Source: Pipra filicauda
Taxonomy: Eukaryota; Chordata; Aves; Passeriformes; Pipridae
Length of the DNA: 64,000 nt
Assembly (NCBI RefSeq): GCF_003945595.2
Contig: NW_024104421.1
Span: 5,270,001 to 5,334,000, forward strand
Direction: 5' to 3'
In this document: piece after piece, positions 1-13,154 of the stretch
Numbering within the stretch: position 1 is the first letter of the stretch
Layout: every line of letters starts with the position of its first letter
The notes under the pieces: model-generated
What the model saw: the letters and a program-made list of their open reading frames with translations, nothing else
Databases searched by the model: none
What the model was told of the DNA's origin: nothing
Translations under genes and position numbers: made by a program

Positions 1-470
1 AAATCCAAAAAAACATAGATGACTGCATTTACTGTTTCTGGATGATGTGTTGTCTGTCAAACACTTAAAAAAACCCCAAACCTTCCCATTTTCCTAAGTT
101 GCTTCTTGTGTGTCTAAAGTAACCAGAACTAACCAAGCCACCTGCAGTCAGAAAATCTTAAAAAGGTCCACTTGTGCCAATCCTATACTCACTTCTTTTG
201 TAAACTTTATCAAATGGGGACTTCAAAAATCTTAGTAATAAGAACCTCTTATTTCTGTATTAACTTTGAGAGAGAATCCAGAAGTACTAAGTTTCAAAAT
301 TAGTCAGGTATGTGACCTCAGGGGCCTGCAATGGGTAAAACTGTAAACACCGCAGTTGTTAAGTGGAGTTTGCAGCCATAAAGAGGTTTAAGAAGGAAAA
401 AGAAATGGAAAGGAAAAATGCTTGTTCTACCCAAATTCAGAGTGCAGCTTTTAAGCAGGTTGTAAATTAA
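1..470. other. non-coding sequence, no feature seen
   Basis: AT-rich unique-looking sequence to the left of the first CR1 element. I see no exon, RNA gene or repeat family in it. It may be upstream of FGD4 or part of a long 5' intron; the sequence does not decide. Confidence 0.6.
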
Positions 471-1122
471 GGGTCCCACACTGCACTGGGGGATGGTGCT
501 GTCTGCAGTCTGCTCAGGAGGGCCAACCATGTCCTGGGGGGCATCGGGCAAAGCATCACCAGCCGGCTGAGGGAGGGCGTTGTCCCGCTCTGCTCTGCAC
601 TGGGGTGGCCTCACCTTGAATGTTTTGTGCAGTTTTGGGTGCCTCAATGTGAGAAAGACATTAAGCTCTTAGAGAGCATCCAAAGGATGGCAATGGAGAT
701 GGTGAACGGTCTGGAGGGGAAGCAGTATGAGGAGCAGCTGAGGACACTTGGTCTGTTCAGCCTGGAGGAGACTGAAGGGAGACCTCATTGCAGGTACAAC
801 TTCCTAGTGAGAGGAAGAGGAGGGTTAGGTACTGATTTCTTCACTGTCATGACCAGTGACAAGAGTCGAGGAAATGGCCTGAAGCTGAGTCAGGGGAGGT
901 TTAGATTGAATATCAGGAAAAGGTTCTTCACCCAGAGGGTGGCTGGGCACTGGAACAGGCTCCCCAGGGCAGTGGTCACAGTGCCAAGCCTGACAGAGTT
1001 CAAGAAGTGTTTAAGTGACACTCTCAGGCACATGGTGTGACTCTTGGGGTGTCCTGTGTAGGGTCAGGAGTTGGACTCAATGATCCTGATGGGTCCCTTC
1101 CAACTTAGCATATTCTGTGATC
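471..1122 (+). mobile_element. CR1 LINE, 5'-truncated, 3' end
   Basis: A 5'-truncated CR1 non-LTR retrotransposon copy in + orientation. The frame 627-1040 encodes the C-terminal tail of the CR1 reverse-transcriptase protein: it contains the LFSLEETEGR, GNGLKLSQGRFRLNIRKRFF and HWNRLPR blocks and a closing 'PSLTEFKK' segment, all typical of CR1 ORF2 ends. The 3' end has the usual gtcccttccaac box and a degraded octamer (tattctgtga) near 1111-1120. The tail frame of about 137 codons has no stop, so the copy is fairly young, but the catalytic RT domain is missing and the copy is dead. It belongs to the same subfamily as the copy at 40140-40850. The left boundary is approximate. Confidence 0.88.
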
Positions 1123-1548
1123 TAGTTCAGAGCTTGCCAGATGTTGCTTTCTCTGTTTCTGTTCTCTCCTTGTTTCCTGGGACTCTTGGAAGTCCTTTTA
1201 TCTGAGATGTCTGCCATAGTTCATGAAGTTCTAGCCCTGTACTCTTTTGCCTACTGCCATGATATGTGATCTTCCTGTTCATTTTTGCTTTTGGGATCCT
1301 AGAAATAGCTCATGTTAAATTCTATTTTTGGGTGGTTGGTTGGTTGGTTTTTTTTTTTATTTTTGTGTGTCAGAATGCATTGTAACCACTCATGGAGCAT
1401 AAAAGCTGTGGTACAGAGCACCGTAACTGCAATGAGAATTAGAACTAATGAAATAAAGTCTTTATGTAGTGAAGGATCCCGCTGATCACCTACATATATC
1501 AGAGAAAAGCTTGGCTTTTTTTGTGAAACTTGTGTCCAGTTTTATACC

Positions 1549-1575
1549 AAAAATAAATAAATAAATAAATAAAAA
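1549..1575. repeat. (AAAT)n microsatellite
   Basis: About five to six tandem AAAT units ending in a short A run. Simple sequence repeat. Confidence 0.9.
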
Positions 1576-1884
1576 GGCAAATGTTCCTCATATCTGGCTG
1601 GTGAGCCAGTGGCGATGTGTGCAATTAGCTTTATTTTTAAAGCTTCCGTCTTTGTCCTGCGTGTATTCCAGATAAGTGTTTGTATCTTAATACCTCCAGA
1701 AGATACAACAGGTGTCTGATTGGCAATTGTAAACTTGATAAACATTCTGTGAACTTTTACACATCTTGACACTTGACCTTTAAATATCATTGTTGTAGAT
1801 ATATTAGTACCAGAGGGAAAGAATTGGCTAAGAAACTAAGAAACACATCCTTTGTTCTTTACTGACTTGTTCAGTGTGAATACT

Positions 1885-1887
<3 letters not shown>

Positions 1888-1968
<81 letters not shown>
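1888..1968. repeat. 81-nt poly(T) tract
   Basis: Uninterrupted run of 81 T residues, immediately followed by AG. It is by far the longest homopolymer in the window. On the minus strand it would be an 81-nt poly(A). However, there is no TTTATT (complement of AATAAA) within the next 50 bases on its right side, so a processed retrocopy is not supported. It could be a genuine expanded tract or an assembly artefact. Confidence 0.97.
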
Positions 1969-1970
<2 letters not shown>

Positions 1971-4900
1971 TTGCTCTTGAATGTAGTCAAGCCACTCTGT
2001 ACTTACAGCAAACTTCTTTGGTGTCCTATTCTATCTTTAGTTTTTCTCTCTCCTGTGTCACTCGATAAGACTCTTGAGGCTGAAGTAAGATTTTCGAGGT
2101 TCCTGTTTTGTGGGCCAGTTTGCTCTGTAAATAGAAAAGTAAATGGTTGGCTGGCTACTTCTTCAGCAGGAAGTGTGCACTGCCTTAGAGATTTGTCTGT
2201 CACTGAAAGTAACAGCCACGCTGATCACTCTGAAACAGCAGTGAAACACAATAACCATGATTGAACTGCTTCTGTTGGGATAATGGTGGAGTGGAATGCT
2301 AGAAAATAATGAGCTATCAGGTAGCAGTAGGATTCTGAGCTTTTTTTGGTATAATGTTTGTGGTTTCCAGCAGCTTCTACATTTTGTCATGCTTGTTACA
2401 TAGATATTCAAGCTTTTATAACAATACCTAATGATAGTCATCTGGTCTTTTGGCCAGTTATCACCTTCAGTGCTGAGTAGCTCTTCACACACATTGGGTA
2501 CTGGTCACCCATGTTACTACAGAGGAACAAAATCTGCCTTTTCCCTCAGAAGTGATAGAGTTTAGATCATTCAGTTGCTTCTGATTTAAGAGAAAGGGTA
2601 GCAGAATTTCTGTCTAAAAGTTTGTAATCTGGAATAAATGTTTCCTGGTTGTCTTGAGTGGTTAAGATAAGTGTCAGCTGATTCTGGGGGTGTTAAAGGG
2701 CATGACACTGTTCTTATGGATCTGTGTTTCTTCCTGCACCTGCCTTTGCTATGCTTTTTCCAGCTGATACTGCATATGATGTATTTGAAACCTAAGTGCA
2801 GATGTTTTATAATGATTCACTTTTTTTGTTGGTTTGGGCACCTTTATGTCACTTCTTCCTTCATCGTCTGCTTGAGGGGGTTTCTGTTAAATTCTCAGAA
2901 ATACCAGAAAGGTGTTTTGATCATCCTCCATGTCACTTGATATCAATGCTATGCCATACAGACAGGTTTTTCTGTTTAAAAAAAAATAAATCTGAAAAAA
3001 GTCAGTTTTATAGACACACTTTTCTATGAGGAAAACCTTGATACTTTTTTCCTGGGTTGTTTTGTTGTTGTTGTTGGTCTTTTTAAACAAGATTTAGCCC
3101 TTTAAAGTCCTGAAATACTTGAAAGTAAGCTTATCACCAATGCTTCTCTAAAATTTCAACAAATAGTACTGCTGAGAGCCCTGTACATGAATAGTCCTAA
3201 AATACTGAGAGAAATGTTATATCTGCTATCTTCCCAGAAGCCCTGTGCATCACCCAGTAAAAATAGATTCGTGATGATATAGTAGTAGCAACACTCAGTC
3301 TAGAAGTTGCTCCCTTTGGAGTGGGATGTGCAGAACTAAATCCAGACAGGCACATGGGAGACTGGCAACTCTGCGGGTAGGGATGTGAGCAGGAAAAAAG
3401 CAACATTAGTTGCATTTTTGGAATAGCTGTTTTGATACTGAACCTGGGAAATCATGAGATGACTCTTAACAAAATTCCCGGGATCCTGGAAATTTGCTGT
3501 CTTCTGAGTGGAATTTTTCCTTACAAGGTCAGTATTTAAACTCCCTAGTGGCGTTTTTCGAATATACTTTTAGAACAGCTAACTCTTTAAACTTGGCAGA
3601 GACAAGCAGCTGCAACCCTAAAATGATCCTTGGCAATTAACTACTGCTTTCCCCAGCTGGCAAAGTTTTCCTGTTGTTTTCCTCTTCCCTTTTGTATCAG
3701 GTGGTTGGTGATATTTATTTGTCCTCTAATGGGAAAGCAGTTTCCTCTGTCCCATATTAGAACAAAGTCTGATTTTTATTTTGATTCCTGAGTCACTTTT
3801 TTTTCCTCTGTCATGTAACTGCTTAAAAAGACCACGGGAGCCATCAAGAACTGCATGTTCATTTTTCTTGCCTTATAAATATCTGCGCAGCCTCAAGTAA
3901 TTAATGATTGTTTCCTTCTTCTATGTTCATAGTTGGTGGGATTATTAATGATAGGGTTATCCACAGAGAAGTCTGCATGGAGAATTAAGGAATAGGTTGA
4001 GGACAAAAAATTCATCGTAGAGTCAAAGATTTTGAACTTAGATTTCTTGAAGTAATTCAATGGCTTACCATAGGAATTTTTTACACTTTAAATTCTCCAT
4101 ATAGGACATAATATAGTAATTCCATCAGTGGTTCCTATTTGGATTACCATGTTTCTCTGTTTTTTTTCTTTAATAGTTTTCTGGATTTTTTTTTTATTTC
4201 AAAGCATCTCTATGACAAATGCAGATATCTCTAAACTGGTTTTGCACTAGAATGTGAGGAGGACACAGTGGTGTGGGTGAACTTCCCTCTTTGAATCAGA
4301 GTAATGTGTCCTGTGCTGCATCCTAGTTTTAACGGAGCTTATTTATCTTGTTGAAGGTGAAGCCTGAATTGAAACGTTTATTAAACTAACTGTACATGTT
4401 TTCTGTGGTATCATTTTAATAATCTATGATCTCTTGCCTGAACTTAATCTCTCTATTGTTCCAGAGTACTCCTGTAAGTTATTTTTCTCTACCCTAAATA
4501 AACTGCATAAGAATTAATAGTTAGCCATAAATACAAAAACAGATGAGTGAAAAAGAGTCCAAATTAGTCTTTTTCTGAGATATGAACTGCACTGTTTTAG
4601 GGGATAGTTTAGCAGCTGTGAGTACTGTTAGTTTCCAAGTGCCCTGGAGAACCACGTGTCACCAATTTGCATATGAATATAGCAAAGGTCTAAGGTGATG
4701 CTGCACTTCATCCATGGAAATTGTCTGGAAACTTTTTTCTGTGAATAATGATAATTGATATCTCTATTATTTATGCTTTCCTCCTTTTTCTTAATCCTAG
4801 TCTGCTTCCAAATAAAAGCCAAAGAACCCAAACCTAACATGTTAGTTTGACATTTAATATGTCCGTTTATTTTTATACAAATAGTTGTGCTATGCCTTCA

Positions 4901-5379
4901 TACACCAAAAATGTAAAAATTCTTTCCATTCTCTTAAGCTACTCAACTCTAAAGCTCTTCAAAGGACCTTTGGGAAAGAAACCCACCAAAACAGTTTTGC
5001 AAAATTGTTCTTGTCTCTTTCTTGTTTATGTTTTCTTTCTTTGATGTACACAAACAGTTCAGGGCAGGGAAAAAATCTTAAAACACTTGGAAACTTAGCA
5101 GATGGGAAAAGATAATGACTAACGGTTACTGATTATGTTCTTGTAGTTTAAGTTATATTCGAAGTAAAGCAATTTGCCCAGTGGTAAATTGGTATTTGAG
5201 CTTAGAGGAGGAGCCACCTTATGCTGTTGTACTTCCATTTTTGGAATGTTGCCCTTTGGTTATGGACAAAATGGTCAGTAATTCTGGAGATGGTTTTGGC
5301 TCCCAAATCACTTTTAGCAGTCCTGGCAGCCAGGGAAGGAAAAGGAGTTCCTTTTTCCTGGGTTAACACTGACTTTGAT

Positions 5380-6151
5380 GCTGTTCCATGTTGCCATTAA
5401 CTACCTCAACAATGGAAAGAAGGGCACCTTCAGCAAGTTTGTGGATGATATTACATGGAGTGGGAGCAGCTGACAAGGATTGGGCAGGGATGCTTTTCAT
5501 AAGGACTTTCTCAGACTGGAAAAATGGATTGAGAGAAACCTCATGCAGTTCATTATGGGCAAAATAAAATTCTAGTATCTAGCTGGAAAAATCTCAGTGC
5601 AATAGTAGAAGCTAGAGCTTGGAGAACAGTGCAGGTATGTGGGGAGCTGAAGAGGAATGTGAGTCAGCAGTGTGACCCTGTGGTGAAGCAGGACCAACTG
5701 TGTCAGGTCACAGAAAGCGAGCCTAGTAGTGGTCAGACTACACCTGGAGTATTGTTTCCAGTTCTGGGCTTCCTGGTGCCAGGAAGGAATGGAAGAAGTC
5801 TGGTTGACTAAGAGGATCACATATGATGTAAGAGCCTGACAGAAATGTTTTTTTTCCAGAAGAGATATTTGTAGAGTAACTTATTACTATTTTATGTTAC
5901 CTACTGGGGTGACGGAGACAGACTCTAGAGATAAACAGTGTTAGCACAAGAGGCAACAGATGCACCTGCAAGAAATGACATTTCAACTAAACATGAGGAG
6001 AAGAAAAGCTTGGTATTGGGGTAGTCAAACACTGGAAGAAGTGCCCAGAGGGTCTGGGGGATCTCCATCCTTGGAGGCACTTGGAGATCAATTGCCAAGA
6101 CCTCAAGCAACTTGATGTAAGCTGGGCCTGCTCTGAGCAGGGCATTAGACC
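5380..6151 (+). mobile_element. old CR1 LINE fragment
   Basis: Degenerate CR1 ORF2-derived sequence in + orientation. Recognisable pieces are the 'cttcagcaagtttgtggatga' region near 5430, the segment about gtgagtcagcagtgtgaccctgtgg (5660-5685), 'ctggagtattgtttccagtt' (5743-5762), and the 'ggtctgggggatctccatcc' tail (6051-6070). It carries many stops and an unrelated-looking stretch around 5820-5930. It appears interrupted or abutted by a second, better preserved CR1 at 6152. Boundaries are approximate. Confidence 0.75.
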
Positions 6152-6549
6152 AGGACAGGCTGAGCAAGCTGGGGTTGTTCAGCCTGGAGAAGAGGAGGCT
6201 CTGGGGAGACCTCGGAGCACCTTCCAATACCTAAAGGGGGACCTACAGGAATGGTGGAGAAGACATTTTACAAGGGCATGCAGTAATAGGACAAGGGCTG
6301 ATGGCTTTAAACTGAGAGTGGGTTTAGATTGGCTATTAAGAGGAAATTCTTTACTGTGAGGGTGGTGAGGCACTGAAACAGGTTGCTCAGAGAAGTTGTG
6401 GATGCCTCATCCCTAGAAGTGTTCAAGGCCAGGTTGGATGGGACTTTGAGCAACCTGGTCTAGCAGAAGGTGTCCCTGCCCATGGCAGGGGGGTTGGAAG
6501 TAGATGATCTTCAAGGTCCCTTCCAACCCAAACCATTCTATGATTCTTT
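6152..6549 (+). mobile_element. CR1 LINE 3' end
   Basis: CR1 tail in + orientation. It includes 'ttcagcctggagaagaggag', the 'ataggacaagggctgatggc' block, the 'attctttactgtgagggtgg' block, 'aaggtgtccctgcccatggc' and the final 'cccttccaacccaaaccatt' with a degraded octamer. It sits directly after the tail of an older CR1 copy, which suggests insertion into or next to it. Confidence 0.88.
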
Positions 6550-7405
6550 CAAAACTAAACTACTCCATGAGGTGAGATTAGTGGATGGTGTAGTTGGAAT
6601 CAGACAGGGTCTGACAATACTCATTAGACTGCCTGTTATGATCTGCAACTATCCCTGTAAGAGTGTAGATGCCTGACTATTTAACTGGAAATGAAAACCT
6701 CCCAAAGCTTACAGATGGAGGTTTTTACTTACTTTTTTTTTCAATAATATGCAATAACACACACAGCAGTAAGACAGTAAGAATATGTATTAGAAGAGGG
6801 GCAACGCTGAAGTAAGTCCTCACTGAAGTAATCTTTGTTGTTGCTTGCTGTTCTTTGTAAGGCAGACAAAGTAGTTGTTTTGCCTCCTGTAGAACAAAAA
6901 GAGGCGCAAACTCCTTTGTCTTGAATAGCAAAAGAAACCATGCAGAGTTTTGTGGTCATGAAGCTCCCTCCAGTTCAGCATGGTAGGTGCAAATATTTAT
7001 TAAATTATATTCTCATTGAATATATAATACAATATGTGATACTATATCTTTAGACATCTTCCTTGGTCTTTTAGTTACTGTTGTCTTCTGTCCTGAAGGA
7101 ACTGTAAATTTAATATAAAATTTATTCTTGATCAGTCATTTTTAATTTTTCCTTCTAAGTGCCCAGGTATATAATAAAATACCAGATAAGACGATAATAG
7201 CTCTAGGATTCAAATCTTGCAAATATTCCTCGGGTGGGAGCAGCAAATACAAACCTGTTATAGCTGGGTATTTATTGGCTTGATTTTTGAATTGATTTTT
7301 CAGCTTCAGGCATATTCTTTCAAAGACTCTTATGAGAATATCATCATACAGATAAATAGTTTCAGTTCTGGAAGAGGTAAAAAGTCATCATTTCCACCAT
7401 TCCCT

Positions 7406-7417
7406 CCCCCCCCCCCC
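7406..7417. repeat. poly(C) tract
   Basis: Run of 12 C residues inside a pyrimidine-rich stretch. Confidence 0.9.
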
Positions 7418-10400
7418 AATTGCCCCTTTTCCAATCTCAAGTCAGTCATGGTAGTTGATAGAAAGGCTTAACAAACTATTTTGACAAATGCCTAGGACAT
7501 GTTGCAAGACCATAAAGATGTTTGAGCCCTGTACAGAAAAGATCAAAGAGATCCTTGGAGAAAGCAAAGCTGAACTGGTTTTTTGGTTGTTGTTATTGGA
7601 TTTTTTTTTTGTTTAGTTTTAAGGGGGTTTTTTGGTGGTTTGTAAACACTTTTCTTATTTTTAGTTTTTAAAGGTGTGAGTGTATACCACAGAGCTCTTC
7701 TGGCTGCAGTACATCCTTCCACCTGCAATTGATTTCAAAGTCATAATGAGGATGCAATGCCCTAAACCATAAAAAAAATTAGGAAGCAACTGAAGAATAA
7801 GTAGCAGTGTTTGCAGTCTGAAATGGTGAGTCAGAGTCATGGGTGTATGTGGCCATGGACTTGGCAAAATGCTGGCTGTTCAGAATCTGCAGTAAAGGTA
7901 GAGAGATCCAAATTAAAGTGGGTATCTTTTTGTGCGTGTAGTTTGTTTGTTTGCTTTTTTAATGTCATTGATCATCTAAACACTTCTGTATCTAAAAGCA
8001 AATTTAGGAAAAAAAATTTCCAGTGTCTATGGCTGATATAGTGATATACACAGCATGAAGATTTTGGCATGAAGTAAACTTGAAGAACTTTTGTGCTTGT
8101 TTAGGTCTGAGAGCTATTTCCACTTTACTTGACTCTTGCTGCATGAAAAGGTCTTGTATGCTGCCACTGCTCATGTATATTTTACCATTTTAATTCAGAG
8201 AGACACATGCAGAACATACAGGTGGAGGGGCAATCAGATGTTGACAACCTGATGTGATTTGATCATGATTAATAATAACTCTGCAGGGCTCAGCTTGTTT
8301 ATAGATTCAAAACCAATCAACCAACCAGACTCACCACCCCCACACCCCCCAAAGCGCTCACCTCCCCTGATATGAAAAAACTTCTGTGCTTGTTTGCATG
8401 TTGGTGTTCTCTAGCAGCAGCTCTTTAGCTTTCTTGCTTGCAAATCTCAGCCAAATTATAGATTGGACTGGTTGAGCTTCAGTTTTTGTTCCCAAATTTT
8501 TCTGTTTCAAGAAGTTAATATTTTTTTTTCTTGCTGGTGACTCTACTGAATCTGGATGTTGAGTAGAGGAGTCTAAAATTCTGCTAAGCTACTGTTTCCA
8601 GAATATCTGAAGCTTTGTCCCTTAGCTGTGATGTAGAGTATGAGCAACACAATCTAAAAAGGAAATACTCATTTTGTTTGTTTATTAAAAAGAAAGTTTA
8701 TTGAATATAATAAAACATACCCATTGTTTTATTATTTCTCTGGAAATGGGAGAGACCATGGTGTGAACATAAAAACATTCCTCTGAACACACTTTTGCTT
8801 ATTTTAGGTTAGAGGTTGGTAGCCTTCCCAAAATACAGGTCCTTGACAGACTTTTGTTTCAATATTCGGTGGAGATATATCCTGTCAAAAAGGGAAGGGA
8901 AAATAGCAAGAATATTTACCATCATGTACTGTCCTTAATACATAGGCTTCCTGTATATCCCAAAAGAACTGCAGATCTTTCTTCTTCCACATCTAAATAG
9001 CACAATCTCTCAGATCTCCAGACTGCTGAGGAACACAGTAAGGCTTCTTGTGGTTTACAGTGTCCTCATAGTCTAAATAACTGTGACTTGAGTCTCCTTC
9101 AGCTATTTCTTTACTGTTTCCTGAGGTCTTGGTGAAAACAAAATGGTTGAATTTTCCTTTTTTAAATAAAATGTTGAGCATTCTCTCCCTCCACTGAATA
9201 AGCAACACAGGTGTTTCTAGCTGCCAGCTGCTGCTTTAGAGGGGAGGTGGTAAAGGTACAGGATGTCTGTTGTGTTCAGAGGAATGTACTTGAGGTCAAT
9301 TTGGCAGTCTTCCACTACTGCTGGGTTGAGTCAGCTGAAGTATTTATACCCATTTTTAGCATCACTTCTGATAAATTACAAATGTACATGTCTTTGGCAT
9401 GACAACTGCATGTTTTAAATTTGAGTGTGATAAATTTCTTCTGAGTTGAGGAGTGGACGCGTTTTGGAGATTGGTTCTTTTGCCTCATGTAGGACTGATT
9501 TAAAAATCTTTTCTGGGATGCTCTGTCTCCATTTTGTAGCTTCCAGGTATGAATGTCACAACTTATTAGAGTCTCTACTTGCTATGGAATAGAGGGACTG
9601 ATTAAAAACTAAATCTGAAACCTGATGGATTACAGATTTTGCTATTTTATGTCCCATGACACTATGAGATTTCCTTAAAATTAGATTACAATTTACTGAA
9701 GCAATGGAAATTCACTATTTCAAGAGAGAAAAAAAATCACACTCTAACAGTGTAGCCTTACTTTTTGTCATAAAAGGCTTAATGCAAATTTAAATAAAAT
9801 AACCTAAGTTTAAATAAATGGCAATGTAATATATGACATAATGCTACTGTATTCTAAGTAACCGTGGTCCAGATGAATAAGTGCTCTTTGTAGGTTGTTG
9901 GTTGCAGCTGTTTTCCTGTTGATGACAGCAATCACTGCCAATGGTTATAGTGCTGAAATCAAAGGTAACTCTACAAAGTGAAAAGCACAATTTTTCTTTC
10001 ATTAATTTCTGTTCAGCTACCATTTCCTCCTATAACCTGAAGTTTCAAGAAGAAAGAGTGTGAAAATTTAGCGTTTCTGCTGCTAAAGTTGCAGGAGGTT
10101 GCTAGAAGAAACATGACCAAAAAGATCATTATAATTCATACTGAGCTTTCAAATAATAGCTTCAGGACTTGAAGGAAAGGGTAAGAAGGGTTTCTGGGTG
10201 AGGGAGTGGACAGTATTAGAGATGATAATGTTTAAACTCCATTTTTTTTTTTATGGGAATGCTGAGGATCTTAGCCTGCTAGCAGTTAGGAGAAAATGAG
10301 AGAGTGGTTGACTTACACTAGTAGCACCACATGGCTTTCTACTGAAGAACCATTTAAAAAAAATGTATAAATTCCTTAACTGAACCATCTGGCTGTACTG

Positions 10401-13132
10401 TATTTTTCTTTCTCTTCTATTAAGCTGAGGTAGGTGTAGTCATGCTTTTGATGATGTAGTCTTCTCACAGCCATCTTCCCAGGATGAATTAGGCATGTCA
10501 GTTATGTTTCAGGGCTGAGCATTGGACTATGCTGTCTCTCTTTTGGACTCTCTTTTTATAGGACTCTCTTTTGATCATTAAATGTCAATTTTCTGAAATA
10601 TAAGTTCTCACACTTCACGAAAGCAACAGTGCAGTAGACTCATGCCCCCCTTTTTGTTTTAGCTCATAGTGCTTTCTGATTTAAAAAAATAATTAATTTG
10701 AGGAATGGTCTTCTAAAGAAGCTGTATGGAGTGGGTAGTGTGACAGGTGAGTCTAGAAAGCTTCAGGTATCATCCATGCCTGGTGCTTTGGGATTTTGTT
10801 TTAAGAGTCTTTTTAATTGAGGCATGCTGGAAAATGTCAGGTCTTTTTATTCTGCTTGGAAATTCTCTCATGGCGTTTCAGTCATTTAATATTCAATGCA
10901 GAAAAGAGTCAGGAGGTTTTGGCAGTCACTGCTTACTTGTTTCTATGCTGAATTTTGCATGGCACAAATATGTAGCAGTACAAGAGTCGGAGGCGTTCTG
11001 CTGAATTTGGATATAAAGACCACAACAATGAGAAGCAAAAATGGAAAAGCACCAAATGCAAAGCATTAGACTGTCTTGTTTGCAGGTTTCCTACTACTGG
11101 AAAATAATAACTCCCTATTAGACAGTTTATTACTGTGAAAAGAATAGCAAGGTTACAAGTAGAAGCAACTTACACAAATCCTTTCTCTGGATTTTTTTTC
11201 ATGTGCTTCTAGTTCCTTACAAACTAAAATACAGAACTGCTCTTCTACATTGAGTGACAGCCATTCTGCATTGCCAGAGCTGCTCAATACCTTCTTAAGA
11301 AGTGAGGGTTCCTAAAAGGTCTTGAAGATGTGACTAGAATATAGCTACAATGATGTGGAATAGAAAATAGCTATTCTTGATGGCACTGAGAGAAGCAAGT
11401 CCTGACGTGTAAGGATTTTTTCTTTATAAGGAAACATTTCAAAGATAAGTTTCCTTTGACTTAGGTGCCCACTCATACAATCTGCTGTCAGTATGTGTTG
11501 AAATATTTTTTGTTGCTTATTTCCTGAGCTATGTCACTAAGTTATGAAATTCAGAACTTCCTTTTTTGTAGAATGAGTTGATAATGCTCATTCTATGTCC
11601 AGTTTAAGGACTACCTCTTAGATGAGTAGAGTTACTTGCACAAAATCATTGGAATGTAAGGATTTCTGCTCGCAGTAATGACATTCCTATATAAGGCATG
11701 GGCAACTGTAAGTAGATGTCTTTTTTTTCCTTTTTTTTTTTCCTTAATAGTTTACTGTGTTTGAAGTAAATATATGTCCTCTGGGAGAGGCTCAGAAGTA
11801 TCTGAAATCATGATCTATGTAGTTTTTCTCATCCTGGCCTGTAGCTGATACACGTACAGGTCTCTTGTAAAGAATCAGAAATAAGCAGGAGGTAAGAAGT
11901 TCTCTAGTAGCCTGTGATCAAACTTTTCTATGCAGGAGTGCATTCTGTAGTCTAGATCTAGGTTTTCTGCTCATATCAGTAGAGCTTGTTTCTTGTTTTT
12001 GTTGAGGAACAAGTCATCTGCCGGTGTCCAAGGGCAGTGGCACTAAACTGAATTCTCATCGCTTGGGTGAGCAGGGGTGGAAGCAGAACAAGAGTGTGTT
12101 GACCCAAGGCAGCCATCCCCACGAAGAGAAACAGAACCTTGTGACCTTCCTCATAGCACGCAATGGATTTGTCTTCACATCTGAACTTAGTTTCTGACGC
12201 TCTCCTGACCACTCCTTCCCATTTTTCTGTCACATGCAGTCTTGGAGTAGTGATGATCTTTGCAACTATGGGTGGGAGAGAAAGAGTGCCTGTCACTACG
12301 GCCCCCCACATCATTACCTCGCAGTGCATGGCCAAATGTTCCGTTTTCCTGAAAGTGAAGTTTAGATAATACTTCCATTTGCTAGAGTGCCTATATTCTG
12401 GCTGTTTAAAATGTAAGTACAGGCAGACTGGATCGAAAGTATTTTGCTATAGTGCATAGATACACTCTATATACACACATTTAAACTACATTGTATTACT
12501 CGAGGAGCATAAAAATGCAGTTAAATGTTTATCCCTGTTTTGTATTGCATTCTTTTGACTCATTTTGCTCACCAGTGCAAAGACAATGAAAACCTCAAAA
12601 GTGTTTCCAAAATTTTTTTCAGTGAGCAAGATCAGTTTATTAGTTCTGCTTTGTGTGTATATGTGTCAGCCATTACTCATTTCTCAAAATGTGTAGAAGT
12701 CTTTCTTTGTATCTATGTCTTGATACATTCTGGTTATTTTTTTTTCCCTTATCCTTATGTATAGTAAAGTGCAATTTAATAAAAACTATGAAAAGTCTAG
12801 ACCTTTCAAGGTACTGGAGTGACCCATGTGCTAATATTCTTTGGTGGCTCCTAATAGCAAAATAAAATCCTTGCAAGATCCCTCTTTGTTATATGTTAAT
12901 AACCGTAATAATACAAGCCTTCACGAGGTGCTTACTGCATGAAATGCTGTACAGTAATAGGCTATATTAGGCTGATTACTTTTATTGAAAATAATAAAAT
13001 AAAGATCACCTGTGGGGTTGTGCTGTATGCCCCTAATGCCATGTATCTGTCATGTATCCACCTGGAAGCCCCAGCTGGGACCAAGACCCCAGCATTCATC
13101 AGACTTTTCTAAATAGTTTCTGACAAAACCTC

Positions 13133-13154
13133 TTTTTTTTTTTTTTTTTTTTTT
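13133..13154. repeat. poly(T) tract
   Basis: Run of 22 T residues. Confidence 0.9.

Larger units (their letters stand above)
1123..5379. other. non-coding sequence with simple repeats
   Basis: About 4.2 kb of AT-rich sequence without a recognisable exon. It contains an (AAAT)n run at 1549-1575 and the T homopolymer at 1888-1968, listed separately. Short open frames on both strands here (the longest are about 109 codons) match no family I know and have no splice context. Confidence 0.6.

Noticed and set aside
627..1040. 137-codon open frame on + strand
   Set aside because: It encodes the C-terminal tail of a CR1 retrotransposon protein, not a host gene.
1888..2500. Minus-strand processed retrocopy ending in the T81 tract
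   Set aside because: No AATAAA complement near the tract and no recognisable protein in the adjoining minus-strand frames.
11976..12335. 119-codon minus-strand open frame, considered as a processed pseudogene
   Set aside because: Neither this frame nor the overlapping minus frame (12187-12378) matched any protein I could name, and there is no poly(A) remnant at the expected end.
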